From contig CM053152.1 of NCBI GenBank assembly GCA_028571685.1, positions 20,282,001-20,346,000 of the forward strand: DNA of 64,000 nucleotides, given 5' to 3'. The position numbers and the translations under genes are program-made. Below are positions 1 through 12,125 of this stretch, one piece after another. Within the stretch, counting starts at the first letter, position 1. Every line of letters starts with the position of its first letter. The notes beneath the pieces are model-generated. The model was not told where the DNA came from, did no database searches, and saw nothing but the letters and a program-made list of their open reading frames with translations. Source of the DNA: Heterohyrax brucei (taxonomy: Eukaryota; Chordata; Mammalia; Hyracoidea; Procaviidae).

Positions 1-660
1 TGTGGAATTGCACCACAACATCAAGAAAACAAAAATCCTCACAACTGGACCAGTAAATGGCATCATCATAAGTGGAGACAGCATTGAGGTTGTCAAGGAT
101 TTCATTTTACTTAGGTCCACAACCAGTGCCCGTGGAAGCAGCAGTCAAGAAATCAAAAGACACAATGCATTGGGAAAATCTGCTGCAAAGGATCTCTTTA
201 AAGTATTGAGAAGTAAAGATATCGCCTTCAAGACTAAAGTATGCCTGACCCAAGCCATGGTAGTTTCTACTGTATCATACGCATGAGAAAGCTGGATAAT
301 GTACAAAGAAGACAGAAGAACAATTGATGCCTTTGAAATGTGGTGTTGGAGAAGAATATTGAATGTACCATAGACTGCCGAAAGAACAAACAGATCTATT
401 CTGGAAGAAGTAAAACCAGAGTGCTCCTTGGGAGCAAAGATGGCAAGACTGCCTCTTATGTACTTTGGACGTCTGTCCTTGGAGAAGGGCATCATGCTTC
501 GTAGAGTGGAGAGTCAGCGAAAAAGAAGAAGACCCTTGGTAAGATGGAGTGATACAGTGGCCACAATGATGGACATAAAAATGATAAAATCATAAAAATG
601 ATTGTGGACATGGTGCAAGACTGGGGAGTGTTTTGTTCTGTTGTGCATACAGTCATTGAG
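1..660 (+). mobile_element. RTE (BovB-like) LINE, 3' end, copy A
   Basis: This is the 3' part of an RTE-clade LINE running into the window from the left. Residual frame at 2-286 reads through HHNIKKTKILTTGPV, VKDFILL and IKRHNALGKSAAKDLFKV, the conserved C-terminal portion of the RTE polyprotein downstream of the reverse transcriptase. The same protein string recurs at 53692-54000 and, on the other strand, in the copies near 2250 and 63340. The frame breaks at a TGA at about 284-286 (the Cys codon of SYACES in better copies) and again later. The 3' tail, about 600-660, degrades the usual end 'gttgtgcatagggtcgctatgag'-like region. Decayed and non-coding today. Confidence 0.85.
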
Positions 661-2240
661 TTGGCACAGCACAGTATAAGATTTTGTTACAAGGAAACTC
701 ATTTACCAGAGGATATACCGATATGGAGGAGGGAAAAGAATGGTGAGGAAGTACCAATGAGGAACAGTGAGGATAGCTTTTCTAATTCCAGACCTTTGAT
801 TTGAGAATTATTACAGAATGTACAGGAAGAATCAACAGTGAACTCTGGAGACACTCAGATTTAGGTTAGAGCAGGAAGATGAAGACAGAATATTAAGACA
901 AAAAATTGAAGATACAGACACCGTTAATTGGGGTGATGAAGATGTGGAAGGATTCCAAGAGGTGGAAAGGAGTAGGAAATAGGAACAAAAGATGGGGGGA
1001 GTGCAGAGGGTTGTAGGAATTCAGGTACAGGAGGAGGTTCATGAGAGTTTTGTCTTCAGTAAGGATTATTATCCATGGGCATGTCAGCAATTATTAGTCC
1101 TGGTGCTCTCAAGGCAAATAGTGATGATGAGGTAGTGGATGCTGGAGAGTAGGAGTGATGGGATGCTTTTTTGTCTCCTACAGATGGAAGTTCCCAGAAG
1201 TAGGTCTCATATCGTTCAACCAAACACTAGCCCCTCCCAAGGAGACGGAAGCTGTTTAGGAAAAAAGAAGGGAAAAGAAAAGACATCAAGTCAGCCCTTC
1301 TTCTCAGGAAAATAACAAGGAGAAATGACTGGAAAAATGGAGGACAAACATTATTTCTTGAATTCTGTATGGGAGTAAACCGGCTTTAAAAAGAAAGAAA
1401 GAGGAGAGGAGGAAAGTAAGAGAGAGGAGGGGAGGGAAGGGAGGAAGGAGCTCATTTCTGTGGTATAAATACTCCCAGCTGGCCAATTTCAGGCTATCAG
1501 AGATTTAACCAACCAGCTTGCAAAATTCCTGAATATATGGTAACTGTCTCTTTATATTGTTATGAGTGATCTTCAGCATATTTTGGAGTTGGCTGTTTTC
1601 TTTAAGATAGTTTTGTACCATTTGAGTGCTTTGGAGTGAAACAGACCTGGCTACTTATCCTTAATTTTGCTATGCTGAAACGTGTTATTGTATTGAGCCT
1701 CAATTTCTGTGTCTGGGAATTAGAGATTAGATAGGGAATACGCATATGACAGCAATTTCTGGAATGGCAGATACTATTGTTGTCATCACCTTAGTATAAA
1801 TTTTCACAGAAGAATGGAACTCATTTGCCAGAGGATATATCTGTATTTTCTTATGCAAAGGATAGAGTAGGGATTACAGTGAACTCTCTGGAGAAAAATT
1901 GTATAATACATATCAATAATACATTTAAGAACATGATATTCATCCAGCAATCCTACTTAGGACCTTTTGCAAATAAAATAATTAAGGATGTGTACAAAAA
2001 TGTAGGAAGAAGATAACTGATATGCAGCGCATTTTGTAAGAGAAAAAAATTAGAATTTATTTAAATGTCTTTTGTGTAACATTATTAAAGATGAGTGAAT
2101 ACAGTAAAATTGTTGACAAGGAAAGAAGGCCTGTTGTATTAAAAATGTGGTAATACAAAATGATCTAATTTTTATAAAAAGAAAATGTATATTTTTGCAA
2201 AGAATATAATCTGAAGGCCAGACATAGTAAGCTGTTAACA
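661..2240. other. Mostly unassigned AT-rich DNA
   Basis: No gene recognised. Bases 1388-1450 form a purine-rich (GGA/GAAA) tract. A stretch at about 690-720 (aactcatttaccagaggata) is echoed at about 1815-1845 (aactcatttgccagaggata), with a second shared patch further on (acagtgaactctggagac against acagtgaactctctggag), suggesting a diverged repeat of unknown family. Bases 1640-1770 faintly resemble a MIR core (lower confidence). The open frames here are short and lack any family signature. Confidence 0.5.
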
Positions 2241-2249
2241 AGTGGTTGT

Positions 2250-4435
2250 TTTTGTTAGCTGCTGTTAGGTCAGATCTGACTCATAGCACCCCATGCACAA
2301 CAAAACATAACACTGCCTGGTCCTGTGCTGTGCCCACAATTATTTTTATGCTCAAGCGCATTGTTGCAGCCACTTGTGTCAGTCTGTCCTGTTGGGGGGT
2401 CTTCCTCTTTTTCACTGACTCTCTACTTGACCAAGCATCATGTCCTTTTCCAGGGACTCATACCTCCTGACATGTGCAAAGTTTGTAAACTACAGTCTCA
2501 CCTTCCTTGCTTCCAAGGAGCACTCTGACTGCACTTTTTCCAGAACAGATCCTTTCGTTCTTTTGGCAGTCCATGCTGCATTCATTCCAACACCACAATT
2601 CGAAGACATCAGTTCTTCTGTCTTCCTTATTCATTGTCTGGATTTTGCATGCATATTGTATGATTGACAATACTGTGGACTGGGTCAGGCACACCTTAAT
2701 CTTCAAGGTGACATCTTCATTTTCAACACTTCAAAGAGGTCTTTTGCAGCAAATTTTCCCAATGCATTGCATCTTTTGAATTCTTGACTGCTGCTTCTAT
2801 GGGCATTGATTGTGGAACACCAAGTAAAATGAAATTCTTGACAACCTCTGCCATTTCTCCATTTGTCATGATGTTGCTTACTGGTTCAGTTGTGAGGATT
2901 TGAGTTTTCTTAATGTTGAGATGCAGTTCCTACTGAAAGCTGTGGTGGCCTTTGATCTTATCAGTAAAGTGGTTCAAATTCTCTTCACTTTCAGCAAGCA
3001 AGGTTGTGTCATCTGCATGATGCAGGTTGTTAATGAGTCTTCCTCCAATCCTGATGCTCCCTTCTTAAGATAGTCCCACTTGAAGACTAAAAGTCTCTTC
3101 TGATATCCAATTTGATCTTTTCTTTCTTTCCTGTCTTTTTAATGACCTCTTACTTTCTTCATATATGATGTCTTTGATTTTATTCCACAACTCCTCTGGT
3201 CTTCAGTCAGTAGTGTTCAATGCATCAAATGTTTTATTGAGATGGTCTGTGAACTGAGACAGGATATACTCAAAATCATACTTTGGCTCTCGTGAACTTG
3301 TTCTAATTTTCTTCAATTTTAATTTGGGCTTACATGTAAGCAATTTATTATGGTCTGTGCAGCAGTCAGCACTAGGTCTTGTTCTGACTGCTGATACTGA
3401 GCTTTTACATCATCTGTTTACATAGATGTAGTCAGTTTGATTCATGTGTTTTCCATCTGGTGAGGTCCGTGGGTGTTGTTGCTTTCTACATTGGTGAAAA
3501 CAGGCATTGATAAGGAAGAAGTCATTGGTCTTACAAAATTCTGTGATGTGATCTCCAGCATCATTTCTATCACCAAGGCGATGTTTTCCAACTACCAATC
3601 CCTCTTCTTCATTTTCCAGCTTTTGCATTGAAATCACCAGTAATTAATTACCAGTGCATCCTGACTGCATATTCAGTCAGCTTCAGATGCAGGAGCTGTT
3701 AAAAGTCTTCACTTTCTTCATCTTTGGCCCTCGTGGTTGGTTTGTAAATTTGAATAATAGTCATGGTAACTGGTGTTACTTGTAAGCATGTGGGTATTTT
3801 CCTGTCACTGACCACGTTGCACTTTAGGATAGGTCTTGAAATGTTCTTTTTCATAATGGTGCAGTACCATTCCTCTTCAAGTTTTCATTCCTGGTATTGT
3901 AGACCATATGATTGTTGGATTCAGAATGGTCAGCACTAGTCTATTTCAGTTTACTGATGCCTAGGATATGGATGTTTATGCATTCCCTTTCATTCTTGAT
4001 GATTTCCAATTTTTCTACACTCATGCTTTGTACATTCCATGTTTTGATTCTTATTGGATGTTTGCTGCTGTTTTTACTCATTTTGAGCCCTGCCACATCA
4101 GCAAATGAAGGTCCTGAAAGCTTGACTCCATCCACATCATTAAGGTCAACTCTACTTTGAGAAGACAGCCCTTTCCGAGTCGTCTTTTAAGTGCTTTCCA
4201 ACCTGGGAGGTGCATTTACTGGCACAATATCTGACATTGTTTTGCTGCTGTTCATAAGGTTTTCACTGGCTGATTCTTTTCAGAAGTACACTCCTAGGTC
4301 CTTCCTCCTAGTATTTCTTAGTGTGGAAGCTCAGTGATACCTGTGCACTATAGGTGGCCCTGCTGGTATCTGAATACCTGTGGCACAACAACACACAATC
4401 TCCCACAGTACAACAAACTGATACACAGGTAGGGG
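2250..4435 (-). mobile_element. RTE LINE copy B, internally deleted, with flanking TSD
   Basis: RTE in reverse orientation: the 5' end is near 4435 and the 3' end near 2250. Reading the minus strand, 3941-4135 gives the endonuclease N-terminus (IKTWNVQSM, INIHILGISKLK). Then 3410-3637 gives the later endonuclease motifs (GDRNDAGDHITEFCK, SPDGKHMNQTDYIYVNR), and 2458-2706 gives the C-terminal cysteine-rich part. Around 3060-3070 the sequence jumps from just beyond the reverse-transcriptase DD box to the region between endonuclease and RT, so most of the RT domain is deleted. The element lies between two perfect copies of AGTGGTTGT (2241-2249 and 4436-4444), a credible target-site duplication. 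Stops and frameshifts throughout. Confidence 0.85.
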
Positions 4436-4444
4436 AGTGGTTGT

Positions 4445-5268
4445 CTCTAACATAATGATTTTTTTTTAGATCGTTTATATTTTCTTGTATTTATAGTGAA
4501 TGTCATTTGCTTTTGCAATTAAAAATGTAAAAAAGCATCACTGATGATGTTAAGTGTGTGTTGGACAAGGGGTTGCTGAGAGATGCAAAACCCTAGAAAT
4601 GGAAAAATAAACTTAGCTTTCTAAGTCCTGAGTGGCTATAATGACCAGCTCAGTTTTGCATAAACAACACCTAAGTGCAGTCTCCTGATTTAGGGCTAGA
4701 GAAGCCAGTAACTATGTTGGTGCCTTAGGGATCTGGCAGCAGTTCAAAAGCTGTAATTTAGTTGATCCTCATACAATTGCTTCGTTTTAGAGATCTCCAG
4801 GATTTTCAGCTAAGAGAGAAAATGAAAATATTTTTAATGTGGCAGGTACTCACTAAGGGAGTCTCAAAAGGAAAATCTCTAAGGTGAAAGAGAAAGTTAG
4901 CAGTTACAGGCCATTCTGCAAAGAGGAATTATTTATTTTAAAGCTTCTCTTTGGATATTGTTGAATTAGCACAGTCCATTTTAGAGAAACACGACCTTGT
5001 GATTGTCACAAGTTACTGACGCAATTAGGAACCTGGAAACTTATTCTTGTGCAGAATAGTTCATGAGTCACAGTTAAACAAGTATAATAATGAAGTTGCC
5101 AGATTCAGTGCTGTTCTTGTTTTAGATGATTTCTCAGATAATTGGAATGTTTTCTGAAATTTGTTGCTTTGAAGTAAAAGCAAGTTTTGTGTCCTAACAA
5201 AATCATCCTTCATGTTTCCATTGTTCTGCAGATGTGAGATTATCAGCTTTTTAATTATATATAGCAAT
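4445..5268. other. No gene seen; unassigned
   Basis: AT-rich DNA without a recognisable gene or a repeat I can name with confidence. The open frame at 5061-5267 (minus) has no family signature and is probably chance. Confidence 0.5.
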
Positions 5269-5428
5269 CAAAACCCAAACCGTTGCCATTGAGTTGATCC
5301 TGACTCCTAGCGACTCTATAAAACACAGTAGAACTGTCTGTAGGGGTTTCCAAGGAGCAGCCTCTGAGTCTGAACTATTAAGCCTTTGATTAGCGGCTGA
5401 ACTCTTAACTGTTGTGGTACCAGGACTC
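5269..5428 (-). mobile_element. AfroSINE copy 1
   Basis: tRNA-derived SINE in reverse orientation. From left to right it shows the tail and the 'gccattgagttgatcctgac' segment common to the RTE-like tail, then the body, then the tRNA-related head in reverse (box B complement near 'gagtctgaact', head complement 'ggtaccagga'). Non-coding; transcribed by Pol III in the active family and copied by LINE machinery. Confidence 0.85.
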
Positions 5429-5523
5429 GTGTGTATAGTATCAAGAAAAGGGGAACATGAACATTGTAAATTATAAAAATCAGGTAATTAGAGGGAGAAA
5501 ACAAATTACTAGTTTTAGAAAGG

Positions 5524-5694
5524 TAAAACCAAAAAATGAAACCTACTGCCATCAAGTTGATTCCAACTCATAATGACTCTGTAGAACAGAGTAGTACTAC
5601 CCGGTAGAGTTTTCCAAGGAGTGCCCTGCAGATTTGAACTGCTGACCTTCTGGTTAGCAGCTGTAGCACTTAATGGCTATACCACCGGGGTTTT
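5524..5694 (-). mobile_element. AfroSINE copy 2
   Basis: Second reverse-oriented SINE about 95 bp after copy 1, with an A/C-rich tail (aaaaccaaaaaatgaaacc) at its left edge and the tRNA-like head complement 'taccaccggggttttc' at its right edge. Full length for the short form, which lacks the middle 'gtggcagtctgcttc' segment. Confidence 0.88.
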
Positions 5695-5699
5695 CTTAG

Positions 5700-6530
5700 G
5701 AAGATCAGCAGCTCCGGAAACAAACTAGACCAGCAGTGCCTTGATACAGGTAGAGTGGACAACCCACATGTGTTCTCTTTCTCTTTTCTGTCTTCCCTCT
5801 CTCCTTCCTTTGCCTTTTTCCTTCTTGTGTCGTAGTTTCTTTGTTTCCATTTCTGCTTTTCTCTGCAAGGTTAGTACCTGTACCATACCAAGCAGAGCTG
5901 TGGGCATGGAGATGTGACTGCACACAATGAGCAGAAGCTCTGCTTGCATAGAGTTTTTATGTAACATTTATAGACAGTAAACAAATGCATGTGTATATAA
6001 TATTATGTTATGTGAAGTGCTATGAAAAGAAGTAAGTGAAGTTGAGGGGTAGAGCATGACTGGGCAAGATACGTGGGGACGGGGGCTGTTAGTTTAGAGG
6101 CTGAGCTCGTACCTTTGAGGTGATATTGGAACTGAGATCTGAATAATGTGACAGGTAATCCAGGAGGAAGGATCAGCCTGTGCAAAGGAAGGTGCCGTGG
6201 GGCACATCCAAGAATACCAAGGGAAGGGCAGTGTGGCTCTGAGGTGGTAAAGAGGTCATTGAGCTAGCAGGGAGCCAGGTCACATACCTCCATGAGTACT
6301 CTGGGTGAATTCACAAACCAGAGGAGCATTTTGAGTAGAGTAATAAGATTGGATCTGACTCAAGTTCCAGAAAATCCACTCTGGCTTTTCCCTTTCCCCA
6401 CTGAAATGTAAGCAGAATCTGTTTTGTTCTCCTGTTTCCGTCGTGCTTGCACTGTATGTCATATAGGGCTCAGGTGCCAGAATGACAGACCTAAGCATAA
6501 CATGTGACAAATGCTAGAAGCCACAAGATA
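5700..6530. mobile_element. Possible L2 LINE 3' region within unassigned DNA
   Basis: Bases about 6040-6390 resemble the L2 3' region I know from other mammals (phrases like 'ggtgatattggaactgagatc', 'gtgcaaaggaaggtgcc', 'cagtgtggctctgag'). The strand is probably +. Bases 5765-5830 are a pyrimidine-rich tract. No gene signature in the open frames at 5705-5967 or 6280-6510. The L2 call rests on remembered consensus and is moderate. Confidence 0.4.
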
Positions 6531-8749
6531 GTTTGTGTTGTGTAAATTCACATATATTAGGACAGCAATCTGTTATGGCCTGGGCATCACTAAAAATCTG
6601 ATGAAAAATATGAAACTTCCTCCTGGAAAAGTGAACATACAAATATACTAAACCTTTTTACATGCAATTACAGTGGGCTCTTGACCATACATGGATTTCT
6701 GATAAGACGTTGACAGTTCTTACACTCTCTGAGGTTGATGACATGGAGTGTTCCAGCACACAGTGACATTGGAGGTGTGTCAAACACAGTCTGTGAACAG
6801 ATAGCACAGCTGTGTGGGCAGCACTTGTCCACCCTCTCTTTGTTTCACAGGAGAGATTTACCCTGACTCACACAGTAGACCTGGTTCTTTCTTTCCTGTT
6901 TGCTGGGCTCATGGTACCTAATTCCTGGCTGCTTCTGGATACAGAAACAAGGAAACCATGGCTTCAGACTTTTTGTATCTCTGCTTTTCTGTTTCTGGCA
7001 TACAGTATTACTGATCTTCTCATAAACATGGCTGTGCCTTAAAAAGTTTTAAAATTTTATCTCTGATTATCAGGGATTCAGTGGAATGACAAGTTCAAAT
7101 GGTAAATTCACAGCATTGCACAACCAAGACCTTTCCCAGAGTATTTTATGAAGCCCAATGAACTGATTCTTCAAGACTTGCATCTACTGCTTTTCATCTG
7201 GATTTGTTATATATAATCCTTCTTCTTTTTTCCTCTTAGTTGGCTTATTTATTACTGTTTTGAATCTGGTAATCAATCAGATAATCACTGTCAAGCTAGC
7301 CATTCCATGATATATATATATATATATATTTTTGGATTAAAAGGAACATTAGGATGCTGTTAGGAGCTTTTGATGTGAGACTTACTGGTTTTACAGGGAT
7401 CCAGCCTTTATTTTCTCACTGGCTATGTAGTAAGCATACAAATAGATAGATAGTGATGTTGGGGATAGGTCTTGTCTCAGCATTAGAGATGAGATAAAAA
7501 TTCCTTTCTCTGGTAAAGAAGGAAACAACAGTAAAAAGCAGATTAATTAGACTTTAGGTTTTCATTCCATTTTTACCTCTTAAAAAGTACATAACTTTGG
7601 TGAAAGAAATATTTTGTAAGTAGTGACCCCAGAATGCTTGATAAGGGTTGTTTTAACTTTTCTATCTAGAAGTTTGCATGCTAGTTACAAAACTGCTTAA
7701 ATTTCTTGTGCTTGTAGGACTGAGAGCTTCTCCCTCACCGCCCTTAACTAAAATCTACCCTTAGATCCTAGAGGCTATCCACAGGTGGTTGATACATACG
7801 GCCACTTGGATCTCTCACAGCCAGTAAAGGAGAGGGAGACTGCAGACGTGCTTGTAATCACAAGTTTCTGCTGATCAGAGTCACTCATCTGTGGTGGAAC
7901 AAACCAACAGCACATTCCTCCTGATACTCTGAAAGGACACCTTATACTTCTGAGGTATTCCTGCCAAGCATATATTACCCAAGGCACATAACACAATCCC
8001 TAACTGAAAATGAAATAAATAGCCTTTACTTCTTAAAAGTGTCATTGTTATGAAAAAGAAGTGCTGAGGAACTAAAGATATATTATAACTAAATACATGG
8101 GATGATCCTGGCCTAAGAAAAAAAAACATATTTTAGGTGAATGATTGGGAAAAGTGAATGTCGACTGTGGGTTAGATTGTATCATTGTTAAATTTATTGA
8201 TTTTGATCACTGTACTGTGTTCATATAATACCTGTCTTCATTTCTAGGAAATAAGCATTATAGTATTTGCAGAAGAGGAGGGTCATGATGTATGCAGCTT
8301 ACTCTTAGATTTATTTCAAAAGATAATGTGGCGGGGGGGGAGAAAAAGGGAAGGAAGGATGGAGGCAAATGGAGTGACAGGGGTGAGAATGATAAAGCAA
8401 ACAGGGTAAAATGTTCATAATTGATAAATCTGGGGAAAGAATGTGCAGAAGCTCTTTGGACTGTTCTTGAGACATTTCTGTAAGTTTAAAAGCATGTCCA
8501 ATAACAATTCCCAAAACTTCAGTTGAATGACAAAGATGTTTATTGTCCCAAAAAACTGGAAGTCCAGAGGGGTGGACTGTAAAGCTGGTTTATTTAGCAG
8601 CTCAGAAGTATTATCCAGGTTCTGTTTTTCTGCTCTGTAATCCATAATGTGAGCTTCAGTCTCAAGCTTGTGTCACTTGAGGTTGTAGATGGTTGCCAGT
8701 TCATGCTTTCTTGTTGAATCAAAAAGTGTCCTTGTGCCCACCTCAACAA
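6531..8749. other. Unassigned region with simple repeats
   Basis: No gene recognised in 2.2 kb. It contains a (TA)n run at about 7310-7329 and a G8 homopolymer at about 8331-8340 followed by an A/G-rich stretch. Open frames at 6812-7042, 7775-8129 and 8311-8645 have no recognisable domain, no partner exon signals I can support and no homology I recognise. Confidence 0.5.
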
Positions 8750-9620
8750 CAGTAAGACAAATAATCAAATTAAAAAATGGGTAAAGGATAGGAACAGACT
8801 TTTAAGCAAAGAAAGCATTCAGCTAGTAGCAGACCTGTGAAGAAATATTCATGATCATTGGCCATTAAAGAAAAACAAATCGAAACTATGATGAGATGTT
8901 ATCTTAACCTGACAGTAATCAAAAAAAGAAAGAAGGAAAATGATAGATATTGGACAGGTTGCAGGGAGATTGAAACTGTTAGGAATATAAAATGGTACAG
9001 CCACTGTGGAAAATGATATAGTAACTCCTTAGAAAACTAGAAATAGAAATGCCATTTATCCAGCAATCCCACTTCTAGGAGTATTTCCTAGAGAGATAAG
9101 AGCTATCACATGAGTAGATATATGCATGCTCATATTCACTGCATCATTGTTCACTATAGCAAAAGGTTGGAAACAGCCTGAGTTCCCATCAACAGATGAA
9201 TGGATAAACAAATTAGGGTACATACACACAACAGAATACTGCACAACAATGAAGAACAGCGATGAGTTCACCAAACGTCTTAAAACGTGGATTAATCTGG
9301 AGGGCTTTATGCTGACTGAAATGTCATCAAAGGAGAAATATTGTATGGGATCGTTATTATAGAAACTCAGAAAAAGATTTGTTACAGTTGTTAGGTGTCA
9401 TCAAGTCGGTTTCAGCTCATGGCAACCTTATGGGACAGAGTAGAACTGCCCATAATAGGGTTTCCAAGGAATGGCTAGTGTATTTGATATGCTAACTTTT
9501 TGGTTAGCAGCTGAGCCTTTAACTACTACACCACCAGGGCTATCGAACAAAGATTAGACAGGCATGTAAAACAAGCAGTGATGCATGTGAGGGACATGCT
9601 TCTTAGTTCAGTCAGATACA
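8750..9620 (+). mobile_element. Old L1 LINE, 3' end of ORF2 and 3'UTR
   Basis: The ORF2 C-terminal region of an older L1 in sense orientation. The frame at 9126-9362 still reads MLIFTASLFTIAKGWKQPEF, then INKLGYIHTTEYCTTMKNS, then EMSSKEKYCMGSLL, matching the end of L1 ORF2 (compare 40930-41185 in this window). An AfroSINE splits the 3'UTR at 9381-9543; the L1 resumes at 9544 (caaagattagacaggcatg). A mariner abuts at 9621. Heavily mutated. Confidence 0.75.
9381..9543 (-). mobile_element. AfroSINE copy 3, inside an L1 3'UTR
   Basis: Reverse-oriented SINE beginning 'gttgttaggtgtcatcaagt', an end closer to the RTE tail than to the usual AC-rich SINE tail, and finishing with the head complement 'acaccaccagggc'. 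It interrupts the L1 3' end, so it is younger than that L1. Confidence 0.8.
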
Positions 9621-9673
9621 CAAGGTCTGACAATTAAGTTCATGAACTCATCCTAGAAAAAGTGCTGCATGCC

Positions 9674-10845
9674 TTATTGCTGAACATCACTACCGTCACC
9701 TTCAAAGTATTCCCTTTGGGAAGCTATGCATGGATGCCAGTGTTTAGGCCACACTTCAAAGCAGTTTTGGAACTCTTTTTCTGCAGTGGTCATCAGAGCT
9801 GTCATCATACTACCCTTGATGTACTGAATGTCATCAAAATGTCTTCCTTTCAGTATTTTCTTTATCACTGGCTATCCTTGAAAACTTTATGGAGCAGTTC
9901 TACTCTGCTCTGTAGGGTTGCTACGAATCAGAATTGACTTGATGGCAGTCAGTGAATTGGGTAAAGAAAAAAGTCATTGGGGCCAGATCAGGTAAGTAGG
10001 TAGGGTGTTCAAATACAGTTATTTGTTTATTGATTAAAAACTCCCTCACAGCTGTGCCATGTGAGATGGTGCATCGTAATGATGCAAGAGCCGTGAGTTG
10101 CTGGTGAAAAGTTCAGGTCATTTTCATCTAACTTTTTCAGATGGCCTTTTCGGTACTTACAAATAGTAAACTTGGTTAATTGTCCAGTTGGTACAAATTC
10201 ATAATGAGCAATCCCTCTGATACAAAAAAAGTCAGCAACATCATTTTGACTTTTGGCTTGGACTGGTGGAACTTTTGGTCATGGATAATTGGCTGACTCC
10301 CATTGTGCACTTCATACTTTGTTTCAGGGTCGTATTGGTACACTTATGTTTCGTCACCAGTGATAACACAGCCCAAAACATTATCATGCCTCTCCAAAAG
10401 GTCTTGGCAAACTTTGATTCTCCTTTGCTTTTGTTTATCGATGAGCTCCAATAGGACCATTTTTGCACACGCCTTTCTCATGCCAAGATTTTCAGTTAGG
10501 ATTTTCCTAAACTGTTTCTCTTTTGATGCCTACTTGGTCTGCTATGCTTCTCACAGTGAGCTGATGATTTTGACACACAGTTTGACAAATTTTTACAATG
10601 TTTTTTTCAGTTTTGCTTATTACTGGCTGCCCTCACCTGTCTTCATTAGTGGTGTTTTCTCTCCCCTCAAAAATGTTGTATCTATTTGTACAAGCCATTT
10701 TCTTCATGGCATTATCCCCATAAACTTCGACTAACATGTCCCTGATTTCACATCCACTCTTGCCAAGTTTAACAAGAAATTTGATGTTTGTTTGTTGCTC
10801 TAATTCAATCTCTGATGTTCTCATGACGACACAAAAACCACACAA
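9674..10845 (-). pseudogene. Mariner transposase remnant
   Basis: Cut-and-paste transposase, decayed. On the minus strand the N-terminus near 10820-10650 reads EIELEQQTNIKFLVKLGKSG and CEIRDMLVEVYGD, the helix-turn-helix region. A TGDET motif with the first catalytic Asp lies near 10345, followed at once by an in-frame stop where a Trp is expected. The second motif, usually HHDNAPAH, reads HHYDAPSH near 10075-10055. The final part reads LKGRHFDDIQYIKG and EFQNCFEVWPKHWHPCIAS (9868-9674). Frame changes between these blocks and the inserted SINE show it is dead. The + strand frame at 10303-10734 is an antisense shadow. Confidence 0.75.
9871..9957 (+). mobile_element. AfroSINE fragment inside the mariner
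   Basis: Only the 3' half of a SINE: 'ccttgaaaactttatggagc', 'agttctactctgctctgta', 'gggttgctacgaatcagaa', 'ttgacttgatggcagt'. Mariner sequence stops at 'tttctttatc' and resumes at 'gggtaaagaaa'. Flanks do not show a clear target-site duplication. Confidence 0.75.
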
Positions 10846-11023
10846 CAATAATGAACACCACTCAGCAAGACACTGCCACACGGTGTCATGAATACAGCTG
10901 TGAGACACTGATAAAGCAAGGTTATGGAATCTTAGTGTTTTTTTTGTTTTACAGTGTGTTTTTTTTTTACGGTGCTCCCAATGTAAGTGCATGGTGGCAA
11001 ATTTGTAAACTTGTCAGACCTTG

Positions 11024-12125
11024 TAAACTACCTCACTGTTTACAAATAAACAATATGATAAATTTAAACTATACGTTTTTCACCAAAAGTTTTTATTGAT
11101 AACACATAGTAATTTGATTTAAAAATCATATTATTTAAAGCTTTCACTAAATTGGTGATTCCTTGAAGTTCGTTATAATGTTTTTAAACTATATAAACAA
11201 TGATATGTGCTAAAGATAAGTTGAGACAGATACTACTCGAAAAACAGGTGGTGATAGAAGAACACTTTTTCTTCTCCATGATCATTAAAATGTAATTGGA
11301 GATATTAGGCTGAATTGAAAATACCATTTTCATAAAGAACCAAGATTTGGGGAATTATTCTTGAAGGAATCATTGCTTGCAACATAATTTAAGGTTAACT
11401 GTAAGTCTAATATATTGTAATCATTGTATGATTCTACTTTAGTTAAGAAAAACAAATATATGTATTTAATGAAGATGTGATTACATCAAATGGCTACAGT
11501 GAAAGCCAAGTGCTGTACAGGAATAATATAAATTAAGATTAAATGATTATTAGGTATCATTTAGCTTTCTAATTTTGCATCATATATTTAAAAATCTTTA
11601 AATCTTAAAGTTTATATGCCCTTTAGTTGGTTATTCAAATAGTCTCTTGTGTAACAATCTAAATTATGTGAAGTCTCCCCCGCCGCTGCACAGGGATTAC
11701 TTGGCTAGCATAGTCCTGGCTCTCTTGTTGCCCACATTTTCTCTCTCATTGTCTTCTGTCACATATCTAGACATGAGCAAAATGTGGGGGAAGCGGGGGA
11801 GGAGGCAAGGGGCCCACAAAGCCAACTGTGTAGTCCTTGCACATCATGCTGTTCTTCCACTCTTCTCTTCTTCCTCCAGTCTGCATTATTTAGTTATGCC
11901 ACCTAGAAAACGGAGCAAAGAAGCAATTGGGCAGCTTTAAAAAAAATAAGAACAGTGCAGACCCTATCTATTCTACTTTTTAAATATTGTTAGTGCTGGC
12001 GAAAAGCAGTTGAGGCTGTTAGTATTTAATTCTCACTCAAATTATTGTAATGCAGATAGCCCTTTTCGTATTACCAAAATTTACTTTTTAGCAGTTAAGC
12101 TATTTGGGGGGCTCTGAGATTAACT
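11024..12125. other. Unassigned AT-rich DNA
   Basis: No recognisable gene or classifiable repeat. The open frame 11647-11940 (+) has a serine-rich and arginine-rich composition but no domain signature, and I see no reason to call it coding. The segment 11680-11900 is more GC-rich than its surroundings. Confidence 0.5.

Larger units (their letters stand above)
9621..11023 (-). mobile_element. Mariner DNA transposon, nearly complete
   Basis: A Tc1/mariner element. Terminal inverted repeats are visible: left caaggtctgacaattaag (from 9621), right end reads caaggtctgacaagttta on the opposite strand (to 11023). TA lies directly outside the right end (11024-11025); the left flank is CA, a likely mutated TA. 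Length is about 1.4 kb including an 87-bp SINE fragment, close to the 1.3 kb usual for mariners. Transposase lies on the minus strand. A second, rearranged member of the same family is at 17906-18809. Confidence 0.85.

Noticed and set aside
5705-5967. Lysine/arginine-rich minus frames
   Set aside because: They come from a pyrimidine-rich tract (5765-5830) that gives low-complexity readings.
10303-10734. 143-codon + strand frame as a membrane-like protein
   Set aside because: It is the antisense of the mariner transposase at 9674-10845.
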